Origin: an uncultured Pseudomonadota bacterium
GTDB taxonomy: Bacteria > Pseudomonadota > Gammaproteobacteria > Steroidobacterales > Steroidobacteraceae
Length of the DNA: 36,079 nt
Direction of reading: 5' to 3'
NCBI GenBank assembly: GCA_903839465.1
Contig: CAIMCI010000160.1
Coordinates: 1 to 36,079, forward strand
Positions 1-7,242 of this stretch are shown one piece after another (the first letter of the stretch is position 1; the number at the start of each line of letters is the position of its first letter). A program made the position numbers and the translations under genes. The notes beneath the pieces are model-generated. The model ran no database searches. It saw nothing but the letters and a program-made list of their open reading frames with translations, and was not told the origin of the DNA.

Positions 1-24
1 CTTCGCCAGCCATGGGAAGAGCCG

Positions 25-690
25 ATGAGTAACGACGATCAGAAGCGCCTGGCAGCCGAGGCCGCGCTGCCCTTCCTGCCCGAGGGCGGCATCATCGGCG
101 TCGGGACCGGTTCGACGGTCAACCATTTCATCCGGGCCCTGGAACCGCATCGCCACGACATCGAGGCGGCCGTTTCCAGTTCCGAGCAGAGCACCCGCCT
201 GCTGCGGTCGATCGGCATCGAGGTCGTGGACCTAAACTCCGTCGCCCGGCTGCCGATCTATGTGGACGGTGCCGACGAGGCGACCCGCGACCTGGCGCTG
301 GTCAAGGGTGGCGGCGCGGCGCTGACCCGCGAGAAGATCGTCGCGGCCGTCGCCGACCGGTTCATCTGCATCGTCGACGAATCGAAGGTGGTCCAGCGGC
401 TGGGTCGCTTCCCTCTGCCGGTCGAAGTGATCCCTATGGCCCGCTCGTATGTCGCCCGCGAACTGGTGAAGCTCGGTGGCAATCCGGTATACCGCGAGGG
501 CTGCGTGACGGACAACGGAAACGTGATCCTCGATGTCCACGGCCTCGCCATCGCCGATGCGCGCGATCTCGAAAGGCGGATCACCCTGATCACCGGCGTC
601 GTCGAGTGCGGCCTCTTCGCCGAGCGCGGCGCCGACGTGTTGCTCATCGCGTCCACGCGCGGCGTGGAGCGCATCGACCGGCAGGCCTGA
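25..690 (+). CDS. rpiA: ribose-5-phosphate isomerase A
   Basis: Interconverts ribose 5-phosphate and ribulose 5-phosphate in the non-oxidative pentose phosphate pathway (cytoplasm). The 221-residue product has the usual RpiA length and its signatures: the phosphate-binding loop GTGSTV near residue 28, the active-site DGADE near residue 81, and [11 protein letters not shown] shortly after, which carries the catalytic glutamate/lysine region. The ATG is preceded by a GGGAAGA stretch at 14-20 that can serve as ribosome binding site. An earlier ATG at 12 gives only a six-codon frame. The gene converges on the AbiEi-like gene with a 12-base gap. The pathway partner rpe lies about 7.5 kb downstream on the other strand. 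Identification is firm. Confidence 0.97.
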   Translation: MSNDDQKRLAAEAALPFLPEGGIIGVGTGSTVNHFIRALEPHRHDIEAAVSSSEQSTRLLRSIGIEVVDLNSVARLPIYVDGADEATRDLALVKGGGAALTREKIVAAVADRFICIVDESKVVQRLGRFPLPVEVIPMARSYVARELVKLGGNPVYREGCVTDNGNVILDVHGLAIADARDLERRITLITGVVECGLFAERGADVLLIASTRGVERIDRQA

Positions 691-702
691 GGCCGGCGTC
701 GG

Positions 703-1443
703 TCAGTCGCGCGGTCGCTTCAACTCAAGGCGGTCTCCACTTCGGGTTCGCGCGATCCAGCGCCTCGCGCCGCCGATTCGTCGACTGTGGCGTTCGGCGA
801 TCGGCAGCCACGGCAAACCCGCTTCCTTCGCCAGCACGTGCGCGAGGCGCACGACCTTGATGCGGACCGTGTGCGCGAGGAGGTCGTCGAGCAGCGCCTC
901 GTCCATGGCAACGAAGCTCATCGCCCTCGCCCGAGCCGCCGCGGGCTCGACGGTCCGGCCGACATCGCTCAGGTACTCGAGCATCGCGCGCTCGGAACCC
1001 GACACCGCAAACTCGCCGCCCGGACCGAAACGGGTCAGCAGGCCGCGCCCTTCGGGGAGGCCCGCGGAGAAGATCGCGGTCGTCTGCAGGCTGGCCGGAA
1101 ACGCCCCGACAAACCAGGCCGGCAGGCGCGCCGGCTCGCCGGACCACAGGGTGAGCACGCCACCGGGAGGTAGGTCCGGCCAGGCAAGCGCGGCCGCTCC
1201 GCCCACGTGAAATCCCGCAATTCTGGCGGCGAGATAGCCAAGAGCCCCCTCCCGCGTCATCCGGTCACCGGGCAACAGGTAGGCGTCGCGGCCGAGCCGG
1301 GTGAGCCAGCCGTGTCGGGACAGCCAGGCGGGATGCGAGCGTCCGAACCCCGCCTCGTAGAGGGTTCTGGCGCTGATCGGTGCACCACGGGGCAGTTTTG
1401 CGAACACCGCTTTGAATGAAAATCGTGTTTTATTCGGTGTCAT
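703..1443 (-). CDS. AbiEi-type (type IV toxin-antitoxin) antitoxin-like protein, orphan
   Basis: A 246-residue protein matching the AbiEi_3 layout: an N-terminal winged-helix region (about residues 8-60, with ARTLYEAGF then LSRHGWLTRLGRDAYLL), followed by the AbiEi C-terminal region containing HVGGAAALAW near residue 78. In known systems AbiEi represses its own promoter and antagonises the nucleotidyltransferase toxin AbiEii. No AbiEii-like gene is visible here: downstream is rpiA (convergent), and upstream is an AT-rich gap and then a DUF3147 gene on the other strand. It is therefore an orphan antitoxin, a solitary regulator, or a partner encoded elsewhere. The ATG lies in the AT-rich island six bases after a perfect TATAAT, so the mRNA may be leaderless. 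Family assignment is from remembered consensus only. Confidence 0.75.
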   Translation of the reverse strand: MTPNKTRFSFKAVFAKLPRGAPISARTLYEAGFGRSHPAWLSRHGWLTRLGRDAYLLPGDRMTREGALGYLAARIAGFHVGGAAALAWPDLPPGGVLTLWSGEPARLPAWFVGAFPASLQTTAIFSAGLPEGRGLLTRFGPGGEFAVSGSERAMLEYLSDVGRTVEPAAARARAMSFVAMDEALLDDLLAHTVRIKVVRLAHVLAKEAGLPWLPIAERHSRRIGGARRWIARTRSGDRLELKRPRD

Positions 1444-1560
1444 TCATTGATTATATCGTTTTTATCAACCACCCGGGCGTGGTTCCGGAGCCAATGGATT
1501 ATAAAAACAATAATAATCGCTATTTAACATCGATTGGTGATGATAAATCATCCGGGCGAT
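1444..1560 (-). promoter_or_regulatory. AT-rich island with -10 box and two inverted repeats upstream of the AbiEi-like gene
   Basis: This stretch is strikingly AT-rich in a GC-rich window. Read on the minus strand, a perfect TATAAT at 1455-1450 ends six bases before the AbiEi-like ATG. Two perfect inverted repeats lie further upstream: AACCAC-N6-GTGGTT at 1467-1484 and GATGAT-AA-ATCATC at 1539-1552. AbiEi proteins are known to bind inverted repeats in their own promoter, so these are candidate operators. That is inference. Confidence 0.45.
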
Positions 1561-1678
1561 TGCCACGGACCCGCCCCAAACCCGCACCGCCACCGATCGG
1601 GGCCCAGCGGGCCGCACAACGCGTTAGGATCCGGCGAGGCGCGGACGCCCCGGGCCGCCCGTACCTGCGAGCCCCGCG

Positions 1679-2035
1679 ATGCCCTATCTCCAGTACCTGG
1701 TGAAGATCGGCCTGACCGCCGTCACCGTCGTCGCGGTGTCCGAGCTCGCCAAGCGCAGCACCCTGTGGGGCGCCCTGCTGACGTCGCTGCCGCTGACCTC
1801 GGCGCTGGCCTTCGTCTGGCTGTATGTCGACACCGGCGACACCGACCGCATCGCCCGCCTGTCGATCGACGTGCTCTGGCTGGTCGTCCCGTCACTGCTG
1901 TTCTTCGTGGTGTTGCCGGTGCTCCTGCGCGTCGGCGTCGGGTTCTGGTGGAGCATGGCGGCGGCCACCGTCAGCACCGCCATCGCCTACGCGGCGACGG
2001 TCGCGCTCCTCGCCCGCGCCTCCAGTCGCTCCTGA
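1679..2035 (+). CDS. DUF3147 family small membrane protein
   Basis: A 118-residue, almost wholly hydrophobic protein with about four membrane segments (roughly residues 4-22, 30-48, 64-85 and 92-112). Loops are short, and KRSTLWGALLTSLPLTS sits between the first two helices. Length and pattern fit the DUF3147 family, whose function is unknown. An inner-membrane location is inferred from the helices. The ATG has no convincing Shine-Dalgarno sequence. The stop codon is five bases before the start of the FMN reductase gene, so the two are probably cotranscribed. No specific role is proposed. Confidence 0.75.
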   Translation: MPYLQYLVKIGLTAVTVVAVSELAKRSTLWGALLTSLPLTSALAFVWLYVDTGDTDRIARLSIDVLWLVVPSLLFFVVLPVLLRVGVGFWWSMAAATVSTAIAYAATVALLARASSRS

Positions 2036-2040
2036 CCCTG

Positions 2041-2583
2041 ATGGATGGAAGCGCGCCGGGCTGCCGCGTGCTAGGTCTCTGCGGCAGCCTGCGCCGGGCG
2101 TCAATCAACCGGGCGCTGCTGCACGCCGCCGCGATCGTCATGCCGGACCCGACCCGGTTCACGGTGCACGAGGACCTGGGCTCGCTGCCGCTCTTCAACG
2201 CGGATCTCGTCGTCGCGCCGGACTCGCCTGTCGCGGAACTCTGGCGGTCGGTCACGACCGCCGACGCCATCGTCATCGCAAGCCCCGAGTACGCACACGG
2301 CATCACCGGCGTCCTGAAGAATGCCCTCGACTGGCTGGTCGGCCTGCCGGAGTTCTACGGCAAGCAGGTCGCGGTGCTGAACGCCTCGGCGCGCGCCTCG
2401 CACGCCGACGCGGCGCTGCGCGAGGTCCTCTCGACGATGGGTGCACGCCTCGTCGAGGAGGCGTCGATCACGCTGCCGCTGACCGGCGTGCCTGCCGACA
2501 GCGCGGCGATCCTCGCGGACCCGCACCGGCGGGCGGCGCTGAACTCGGCGATGGCGGCGCTCGCCCGCGGCGCCGGAACCTGA
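2041..2583 (+). CDS. NADPH-dependent FMN reductase family protein
   Basis: A 180-residue flavodoxin-fold reductase. It starts with a Rossmann-like strand and the flavin-phosphate loop GSLRRASINR (about residues 14-23). It carries the family signature SPEYAHGITGVLKNALDW in the middle, which contacts the flavin isoalloxazine. Known relatives reduce FMN, quinones, azo dyes or chromate with NAD(P)H. The substrate here cannot be told. The open frame extends far upstream, but that part is a shadow of the DUF3147 gene. ATG 2041, five bases after the DUF3147 stop, gives the normal family length and the correct N-terminal strand. Probably an operon with the preceding gene. Confidence 0.88.
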   Translation: MDGSAPGCRVLGLCGSLRRASINRALLHAAAIVMPDPTRFTVHEDLGSLPLFNADLVVAPDSPVAELWRSVTTADAIVIASPEYAHGITGVLKNALDWLVGLPEFYGKQVAVLNASARASHADAALREVLSTMGARLVEEASITLPLTGVPADSAAILADPHRRAALNSAMAALARGAGT

Positions 2584-2610
2584 CCCGCCGACGGGCCCGC
2601 GCCAGGGGTC

Positions 2611-2635
2611 CCGCCGGCGCATCGTGCGCCGGCGG
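2611..2635. terminator. perfect 11-bp hairpin between convergent genes
   Basis: CCGCCGGCGCA, loop TCG, then TGCGCCGGCGG: a perfect 11-bp stem with a 3-base loop in the 63-base gap between the FMN reductase (+) and the amidohydrolase (-). There is no T-tract on either side, so it may be a bidirectional mRNA 3'-end stabiliser or a weak terminator rather than a classical one. Confidence 0.4.
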
Positions 2636-2646
2636 AACGGGGCCGT

Positions 2647-4389
2647 TCAGGAGGCGTGATAGACGGTCTTGCCGCTCTTGATCGTCTCGACGACCTTGAT
2701 GTCCTTGATGTCGGTCTTCGAGACCTTCAGCGGATTGCGATCGAGGATCACGAGGTCGGCCAGCTTGCCGGCCTCCAGCGTGCCCTTCGCATCCTGTTCA
2801 CCGTACATCTCGGCCGGCCAGATGGTGAGCGCCTTGATGCCCTCGAGGGGCGTGACGCACTGTCCCGCGCCGATCACCGCCCCCGCCCGCGAGATGCGGT
2901 TCACAGACGACCAGAGCACGAACATCTGGTCGAGCGGTGCGACCACGAAGTCGGTGTGGTTCGCCGGGTGCAGCCCGGCATCGATCGCATCGCGCATCGG
3001 GCTGATGTAGGCGGTCTGCTCCGCGCCGCGGTTCGCCGTGTGGGCCTCGGCGAAGTAGTAGGTGTGCAGCGTGTAGAACGACGGCCGGATGCGGTATTCG
3101 GCGAACTTCTGCAACTGGTCCTTGCGAATGAATTGAGCATGAATTGCCGTGATATTCCGCTCCTTGGCAGGCTCACCGGCGACCGCAAACTCGTGCGCGC
3201 GAAGCAATGCATCGATCGCCGCGTCGCCGTTGGCATGGATGAGGACCGGCACGCCGAGGCCGTAGACCTGCTTTAGGATCTGGTTTGCCTCCTCCTGCGG
3301 GAAGCCAAGCTCGCCTTTCCAGTTCTTCTGCCCGGCCGGCCCGCCGGTGAGGTACGGGGTCGTGAACGCGGCGGTCCGGCCCTGCGGCGAGCCGTCCAGC
3401 GTGATCTTCACGCCGCCGATCTTCAGGCCCTTCTCGTAGCGGCCCCAGGTCGTGACCGGATAGGCGGCCAGTGTCTTGTCGAGATCCGTGATGAACGGAT
3501 AGGCGACGACGTCGATCAGCTGCGCGCCGCCGGCGGCGGCGCGCTTGAGGACTTCGAGCTGGTTGAGGTGGGTGGCACCCTCCTGGGCTGTCGTGATCCC
3601 GTAGGACGCATACAGGAGCTGGCCCGCCTTGCTCGCCTCGACCTCCTGCTCGGCGGACATTGCCTCCTGCTTCTCCACGACGGGCAGGAACGCCATCTCC
3701 ATGATCAGGCCATAGGGCTCCTGAGTGCCCGGCTTGCGGACGATCACGCCGCCCGGCGGAGTCTTGGTCGCGGCGCTGTAGCCGTAGTGCTTGAGCGCGA
3801 GGCTGTTCAGCACCGTGCCGTGCATCGACACGTGATCAACGCGCACCGGATTGTCGGGGAAGGCCTTGTCGAGGTCGTCGCGATTCAGGGTCCGGCCCTT
3901 CGGCATCACCGAGTCGTCGTAGCCGTAGCCGACGATCATCTGCCCCTTCGGAATCTTCCGCTCCGTGGCGAAGGCCGTCAGTGCGGCGACGATGCCGGGC
4001 ACGTCATTGCCGGGACCGGCCGGCGCCGGGTACAGGTTCGCCTGGCCGGCGACGAGCAGTGAATTGAAGAAATGGCTGTGACCGTCGACGAAGCCCGGCA
4101 GGAGCGTCTTGCCGGCGAGGTCGACGACCCGCGTCGCCTGGCCCTTGTTGGCCTTCTCGATGTCGGCGCGCGTGCCGAGCGCGAGAATCCTGCCGTCGCG
4201 AACGGCCAGCGCCTCGACCGTGGGTTGCTTGTCGTTCACCGTGACGATGTCGCCACCGACGTAGATGACATCGGCTGCCTGGGCGGCCGGCGGCGTCACC
4301 GCCTGCGGAGTGCGCGCCGAGTCGCAGCCCGGTGCGACGAGCGCGCCAAGGAGCGCGATGGAGGCGAGCGTTGAAGTTCTGATCGTCAT
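2647..4389 (-). CDS. YtcJ-like metal-dependent amidohydrolase, exported or lipoprotein
   Basis: A 580-residue amidohydrolase of the YtcJ type. Visible metal and active-site motifs are GFVDGHSHFF (HxH, about residue 107), LIHANGDAAIDALL, IHAQFIRKDQL and the late HTDFVV aspartate. ADVIYVGGDIVTV begins the small beta-sandwich, which is completed at the C-terminus by DLVILDRNPL. The start MTIRTSTLASIALLGALVAPGCDS gives a signal peptide ending in a possible but imperfect lipobox (APGC), so the enzyme probably acts in the envelope. Start 4389 was chosen because AGGAG precedes it by five bases. An open frame extends upstream to 4458 without such a site. The substrate is unknown; relatives hydrolyse C-N bonds in cyclic or N-acyl compounds. 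Confidence 0.85.
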   Translation of the reverse strand: MTIRTSTLASIALLGALVAPGCDSARTPQAVTPPAAQAADVIYVGGDIVTVNDKQPTVEALAVRDGRILALGTRADIEKANKGQATRVVDLAGKTLLPGFVDGHSHFFNSLLVAGQANLYPAPAGPGNDVPGIVAALTAFATERKIPKGQMIVGYGYDDSVMPKGRTLNRDDLDKAFPDNPVRVDHVSMHGTVLNSLALKHYGYSAATKTPPGGVIVRKPGTQEPYGLIMEMAFLPVVEKQEAMSAEQEVEASKAGQLLYASYGITTAQEGATHLNQLEVLKRAAAGGAQLIDVVAYPFITDLDKTLAAYPVTTWGRYEKGLKIGGVKITLDGSPQGRTAAFTTPYLTGGPAGQKNWKGELGFPQEEANQILKQVYGLGVPVLIHANGDAAIDALLRAHEFAVAGEPAKERNITAIHAQFIRKDQLQKFAEYRIRPSFYTLHTYYFAEAHTANRGAEQTAYISPMRDAIDAGLHPANHTDFVVAPLDQMFVLWSSVNRISRAGAVIGAGQCVTPLEGIKALTIWPAEMYGEQDAKGTLEAGKLADLVILDRNPLKVSKTDIKDIKVVETIKSGKTVYHAS

Positions 4390-4496
4390 GGCAGCTCCTG
4401 AAGTTGCGAGGGATCGGGTGACACGCCGCGCGTCAGTGTGCCACCGACAGTGCACCATCCGGCGCGGATTCTTCGTAACGGTCGATCGGGCGTCGA

Positions 4497-4525
4497 ATCG
4501 TAACTTGTTGTTTTTGTTATATCAA
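4497..4525 (-). promoter_or_regulatory. candidate sigma-70 promoter for the amidohydrolase gene
   Basis: On the minus strand TTGATA (4525-4520), a 17-base spacer and TACGAT (4502-4497) make a reasonable -35/-10 pair in a locally AT-rich patch. The -35 overlaps the last codons of the DUF71-like gene. The implied leader before ATG 4389 is about 100 bases. Confidence 0.45.
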
Positions 4526-5221
4526 TATGCCATCGACCAGCCGCAGCGGCGAGCTCGCGATGAGCTTCGGGCTGGCCGGCGGACGGCTTGGCACGAGCCG
4601 GGTGGCGCCCACGGCGACCTTCACTGGCGATGCCATCCCCGGCGCGTCGTCGACGAAGGTATGGAATTCGCCGTCCTCACCGATCGGGCAGACCCCGGTC
4701 GGCAGTCGGGCGAGCAGGCTCGCGTCGTAACGCGTGCCGCAGAATCCGGCATCGAGGCGCGTGGTATCCACGCCGACGAGCAGCGCACGAATCCCCGCCG
4801 CGAGCACCGCCTCCGCGATCGCCCGGCGCGACTCGCCCCACAGCGGAAACAGCGGCTCGATGCCGGCTTCGATGCACAGCGGCTCGATCCAGTCACGATG
4901 CGCCTTGAGGTCGATGTCACCGAATACCATCGTCGCGTGCCCGCTCGAGCGCAATTCGGCGAGCGTGGCCGTGAAGGCGGCGGCATAACCCCCGACCGGA
5001 ACACGGACGGAAAGCCAGCGTGCGCCGAAGCGCGCCACCTGTGCCTCCATCACCTCGGCCGGCACTGCATGCGCGATGCTCGAGCCGTCGTCCTCGCACA
5101 TCGTGACGAAGGTCCGCACGTCGAGACCGGCAGCCAGGGCACGCCGCAGGGCAAGGCAACTGTCCTTGCCGCCGCTCCAGCTGATCGCGGTCCTCGTGTT
5201 GTCGGTGCCTGTCATCGCCAT
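4517..5221 (-). CDS. DUF71/COG2102 ATP-binding protein (Dph6-like, PP-loop)
   Basis: A 234-residue PP-loop ATPase of the diphthine-ammonia ligase (Dph6) superfamily. The ATP pyrophosphate loop SWSGGKDSC is near residue 12. Other family motifs are VFGDIDLKAHRDW, the FPLWGESR segment and the GFCGTRYD motif. Bacteria lack diphthamide, and bacterial DUF71 proteins have been predicted to act in cobalamin salvage or other amidation chemistry, so the true reaction is unknown. Two close ATGs (5221 and 5215) are possible, neither with a clear Shine-Dalgarno sequence. A TAGACT hexamer about 30 bases upstream could be the -10. The C-terminus runs into the promoter of the amidohydrolase gene, so the two genes need not share a transcript. 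Confidence 0.82.
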   Translation of the reverse strand: MAMTGTDNTRTAISWSGGKDSCLALRRALAAGLDVRTFVTMCEDDGSSIAHAVPAEVMEAQVARFGARWLSVRVPVGGYAAAFTATLAELRSSGHATMVFGDIDLKAHRDWIEPLCIEAGIEPLFPLWGESRRAIAEAVLAAGIRALLVGVDTTRLDAGFCGTRYDASLLARLPTGVCPIGEDGEFHTFVDDAPGMASPVKVAVGATRLVPSRPPASPKLIASSPLRLVDGILI

Positions 5222-5300
5222 GGGTGGTAGGGCCCGGGCCGCTGGGGGAGCGTCCAGTCTAGCGCGCCGGACGGTTGAGGATAGCGCGCGGATGCCGGCC

Positions 5301-5328
5301 AAAAAAAAACCCCGCAGAGCGGGGCTTT
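5301..5328 (-). terminator. rho-independent terminator after tRNA-Gln
   Basis: On the minus strand GCCCCGC, loop TCT, GCGGGG and nine consecutive T form a textbook intrinsic terminator (stem 5310-5315 with 5319-5324, T-tract 5309-5301). It lies about 40 bases beyond the 3' end of the tRNA-Gln gene and would end the rplM-rpsI-tRNA transcript. Confidence 0.9.
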
Positions 5329-5365
5329 CTGTCGGACCCGCGGTGTTCTGACCACCGCGGCAAGT

Positions 5366-5439
5366 TGGCTGGGGGACTAGGATTCGAACCTAGGTTGGCG
5401 GAGTCAGAATCCGCAGTCCTACCACTAGACGATCCCCCA
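5366..5439 (-). tRNA. tRNA-Gln (anticodon CTG)
   Basis: On the minus strand a 74-base cloverleaf can be drawn: 7-bp acceptor stem TGGGGGA/TCCCCCA, D-arm with AGTGGTAG, anticodon stem GCGGA/TCCGC with loop TTCTGAC (anticodon CTG, reads CAG), T-arm CTAGG-TTCGAAT-CCTAG, discriminator G and an encoded CCA. The U1 start, the G-rich acceptor and GGATTCTGA agree with bacterial tRNA-Gln. Its 5' end is only 23 bases after the rpsI stop codon and no separate promoter is evident. It is therefore probably released by processing of the ribosomal-protein transcript. Confidence 0.96.
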
Positions 5440-5462
5440 AATACAGGAGAACCGGCGTTCGT

Positions 5463-5855
5463 TCAGCGCTTGGAGAACTGGGTTCCGCGACGAGCCTTAC
5501 GACGGCCGACCTTCTTACGCTCCACCTCTCGCGCATCGCGAGTCACAAAACCGGCGACACGCAGCGACTTGCGCAGCGTCTCGTCGTAAACCATCAGCGC
5601 ACGCGTGATGCCGTGGCGGATCGCGCCGGCCTGACCCGTGATGCCGCCGCCGGCCACCTCGACGTCAACGTCGAACTTGTCGACGAGCTGCGAGAGCTCG
5701 AGCGGCTGACGCACGATCATGCGGCCCGTCTCGCGGCCGAAGAACTCGTCGAGCGGACGATCGTTCACCTTGATCACGCCCGTACCGTTCTTGAGGTAGA
5801 CGCGGGCAGTGGAGGATTTGCGGCGGCCGGTGCCGTAGTAAGTCGTTGCGGGCAT
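5463..5855 (-). CDS. rpsI: 30S ribosomal protein S9
   Basis: The 130-residue S9 protein of the small ribosomal subunit. The start [17 protein letters not shown], the central [19 protein letters not shown] and the basic tail ending [11 protein letters not shown] are diagnostic. The C-terminal KR reaches the P-site tRNA in known ribosomes. It follows rplM with a 38-base gap, the universal bacterial order. An AAGG Shine-Dalgarno core lies eight bases before the ATG. tRNA-Gln follows immediately. Confidence 0.99.
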   Translation of the reverse strand: MPATTYYGTGRRKSSTARVYLKNGTGVIKVNDRPLDEFFGRETGRMIVRQPLELSQLVDKFDVDVEVAGGGITGQAGAIRHGITRALMVYDETLRKSLRVAGFVTRDAREVERKKVGRRKARRGTQFSKR

Positions 5856-5893
5856 GTCGTGACCTTGGGACTGGATTCAGTGATGGCTGGCCG

Positions 5894-6325
5894 TTAGGCC
5901 AGCGCGAGGGGCTTCGGCTGCTGCGCGGCGTGCGGGTGCTTGTCACCGGCGAACACGTGCAGCTTGCGATACATCTGACGGCCGAGCGGGCCCTTCGGGA
6001 GCATGCCCTTGACGGCAATCTCGAGCACCCGCTCCGGATGTTCCTTCAGCAGCTTGTGCAGGGCGATGCCCTTGATGCCGCCGATGGCGCCGGTGTGGTG
6101 GTAGTACATCTTGTCGCGGAGCTTCGCGCCGGTGACCGCAATCTTTTCAGCATTGAGGATGATGATGTTGTCGCCGCAGTCGACGTGCGGCGTGTACTCG
6201 GGCTTGTGCTTGCCACGAAGGCGCATGGCGACCTGGGTCGCGAGGCGACCGAGCGTCTTGCCATTGGCGTCAACTACGAACCAGTCCCGGCGGACCGTTT
6301 CCGAACGGGCGAATACCGTGCTCAT
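5894..6325 (-). CDS. rplM: 50S ribosomal protein L13
   Basis: The 143-residue L13 protein of the large subunit, first gene of the rplM-rpsI operon. Diagnostic segments are [19 protein letters not shown] near residue 15, [16 protein letters not shown], the [13 protein letters not shown] turn and [17 protein letters not shown] -10 TATAAT lies about 38 bases upstream, and the gene is divergent from coq7. The Shine-Dalgarno sequence is weak, as is common for this gene. Confidence 0.99.
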   Translation of the reverse strand: MSTVFARSETVRRDWFVVDANGKTLGRLATQVAMRLRGKHKPEYTPHVDCGDNIIILNAEKIAVTGAKLRDKMYYHHTGAIGGIKGIALHKLLKEHPERVLEIAVKGMLPKGPLGRQMYRKLHVFAGDKHPHAAQQPKPLALA

Positions 6326-6363
6326 CGTTTGAATACTCAGACTGCGGATGCGAAGGGCGCAAA

Positions 6364-6392
6364 ATTATAGGGAAAGCGCGTTGATTTTGAAA
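6364..6392 (-). promoter_or_regulatory. promoter of rplM-rpsI-tRNA-Gln
   Basis: Minus strand: perfect TATAAT at 6369-6364, 17-base spacer, and TTTCAA at 6392-6387 as a weak -35. The leader to the rplM ATG is about 32 bases. Position and spacing make this the likely ribosomal operon promoter. Confidence 0.6.
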
Positions 6393-6426
6393 GGCCTGAA
6401 GGCACATTCAATCGGGAGCCGGTGGG

Positions 6427-6457
6427 GGTCCCCGGCGCGCGCCGGGTCTCGGGGACC
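6427..6457. repeat. nested GC palindrome between rplM and coq7
   Basis: A perfect 16-bp palindrome, CCCGGCGC/GCGCCGGG (6431-6446), is nested within a 7-bp inverted repeat, GGTCCCC (6427-6433) and GGGGACC (6451-6457). It sits between two divergent promoters. It could be a hairpin, a cruciform or a binding site. No role is established. Confidence 0.5.
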
Positions 6458-6477
6458 GACAGTATATATAATGTCGG
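6456..6477 (+). promoter_or_regulatory. coq7 -10 box inside an inverted repeat
   Basis: CCGACA (6456-6461) and TGTCGG (6472-6477) form a perfect 6-bp inverted repeat around a TA-rich core containing TATAAT at 6467-6472. The -10 ends six bases before the coq7 ATG at 6479, so transcription should begin at or next to the start codon. A protein bound to the repeat would cover the -10. No good -35 is visible. Confidence 0.5.
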
Positions 6478-6478
6478 C

Positions 6479-7138
6479 ATGGCTGTCGGAATCCGTGATC
6501 TCACCCCGCTGGATAGGTTTTTTTCTCTTATAAATGAGGGACTTAAGACCACCCTGGCGGACCCTTCGAGTCGCCGTCGGAGCGGTCGGCCGAATCCGGC
6601 GGCGGCGGTGGCGTCAGGCGACCTGCCCCCGCAAGCGGCCCGCCACGCCGCCGGCCTCATGCGGGTCAACCACGCCGGGGAAATGGCCGCCCAGGGCCTG
6701 TACCACGGCCAGGCGCTCGTCGCCCGCTCGCCGGCCGTCCGGGCGCAGCTCGAGGCGGCGGCCCTCGAGGAGGGTGACCACCTCGCCTGGTGCGAGGATC
6801 GGCTCGCCGAACTCGGCGCGGGCGTCAGCCGGCTCAATCCGCTCTGGTACGCGGGCTCGGTGGCGATCGGTGCCGGCATGGCGCTCGCGGGCGATGCGAT
6901 CAGCCTCGGCTTCATCGCCGAAACCGAGCGCCAGGTGGAGGCGCACCTGGATCGCCACCTCGAGGATCTGCCCGAAGCGGACGCCGCCAGCCGCACCATC
7001 GTCGAGGCAATGCGCGCCGATGAAATGCGTCACGGCCAGAGCGCACTCGATGCCGGCGGACGCGCCCTGCCGGCGCCGCTGGTGGCGATGATGCGTGCCG
7101 TTTCGCGCGTCATGACCGCAACCGCCTACCGTCTCTGA
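6479..7138 (+). CDS. coq7: 2-polyprenyl-3-methyl-6-methoxy-1,4-benzoquinone monooxygenase
   Basis: Di-iron hydroxylase that makes demethylubiquinol, the penultimate step of ubiquinone synthesis, at the inner membrane. The 219-residue protein shows the carboxylate and histidine ligands of the family: VNHAGEMAAQGLYHGQ (Glu68), EEGDHLAWCEDRL (the E..H pair), ETERQVEAHL, and MRADEMRHG (the last E..H). The ATG at 6479 gives the normal N-terminus DLTPLDRFF. The frame stays open upstream but crosses the promoter palindromes. No Shine-Dalgarno sequence is present, and the -10 is six bases away, which suggests leaderless translation. The ubiquinone gene followed by a Crp-family gene is typical of Xanthomonadales-like genomes. 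Confidence 0.95.
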   Translation: MAVGIRDLTPLDRFFSLINEGLKTTLADPSSRRRSGRPNPAAAVASGDLPPQAARHAAGLMRVNHAGEMAAQGLYHGQALVARSPAVRAQLEAAALEEGDHLAWCEDRLAELGAGVSRLNPLWYAGSVAIGAGMALAGDAISLGFIAETERQVEAHLDRHLEDLPEADAASRTIVEAMRADEMRHGQSALDAGGRALPAPLVAMMRAVSRVMTATAYRL

Positions 7139-7242
7139 GCGGCCACGCGGCACGAATTGGCTTGCGGCTCAGCGCATTATGTTCTAAAAAGGTGCGCGAC
7201 CCGCGCGCAGTCACGGGCGCAGGCGATACTTAGGGAGTCCTA

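Noticed and set aside
4390-4458. N-terminal extension of the amidohydrolase to the upstream ATG at 4458
   Set aside because: It would bury the signal peptide behind 23 Arg/His-rich residues; ATG 4389 has AGGAG at good spacing.
5366-5439. tRNA-Gln 3' end as an integration site for a mobile element
   Set aside because: No integrase gene and no second copy of the tRNA 3' sequence was noticed in the window; flanking genes look like ordinary housekeeping genes.
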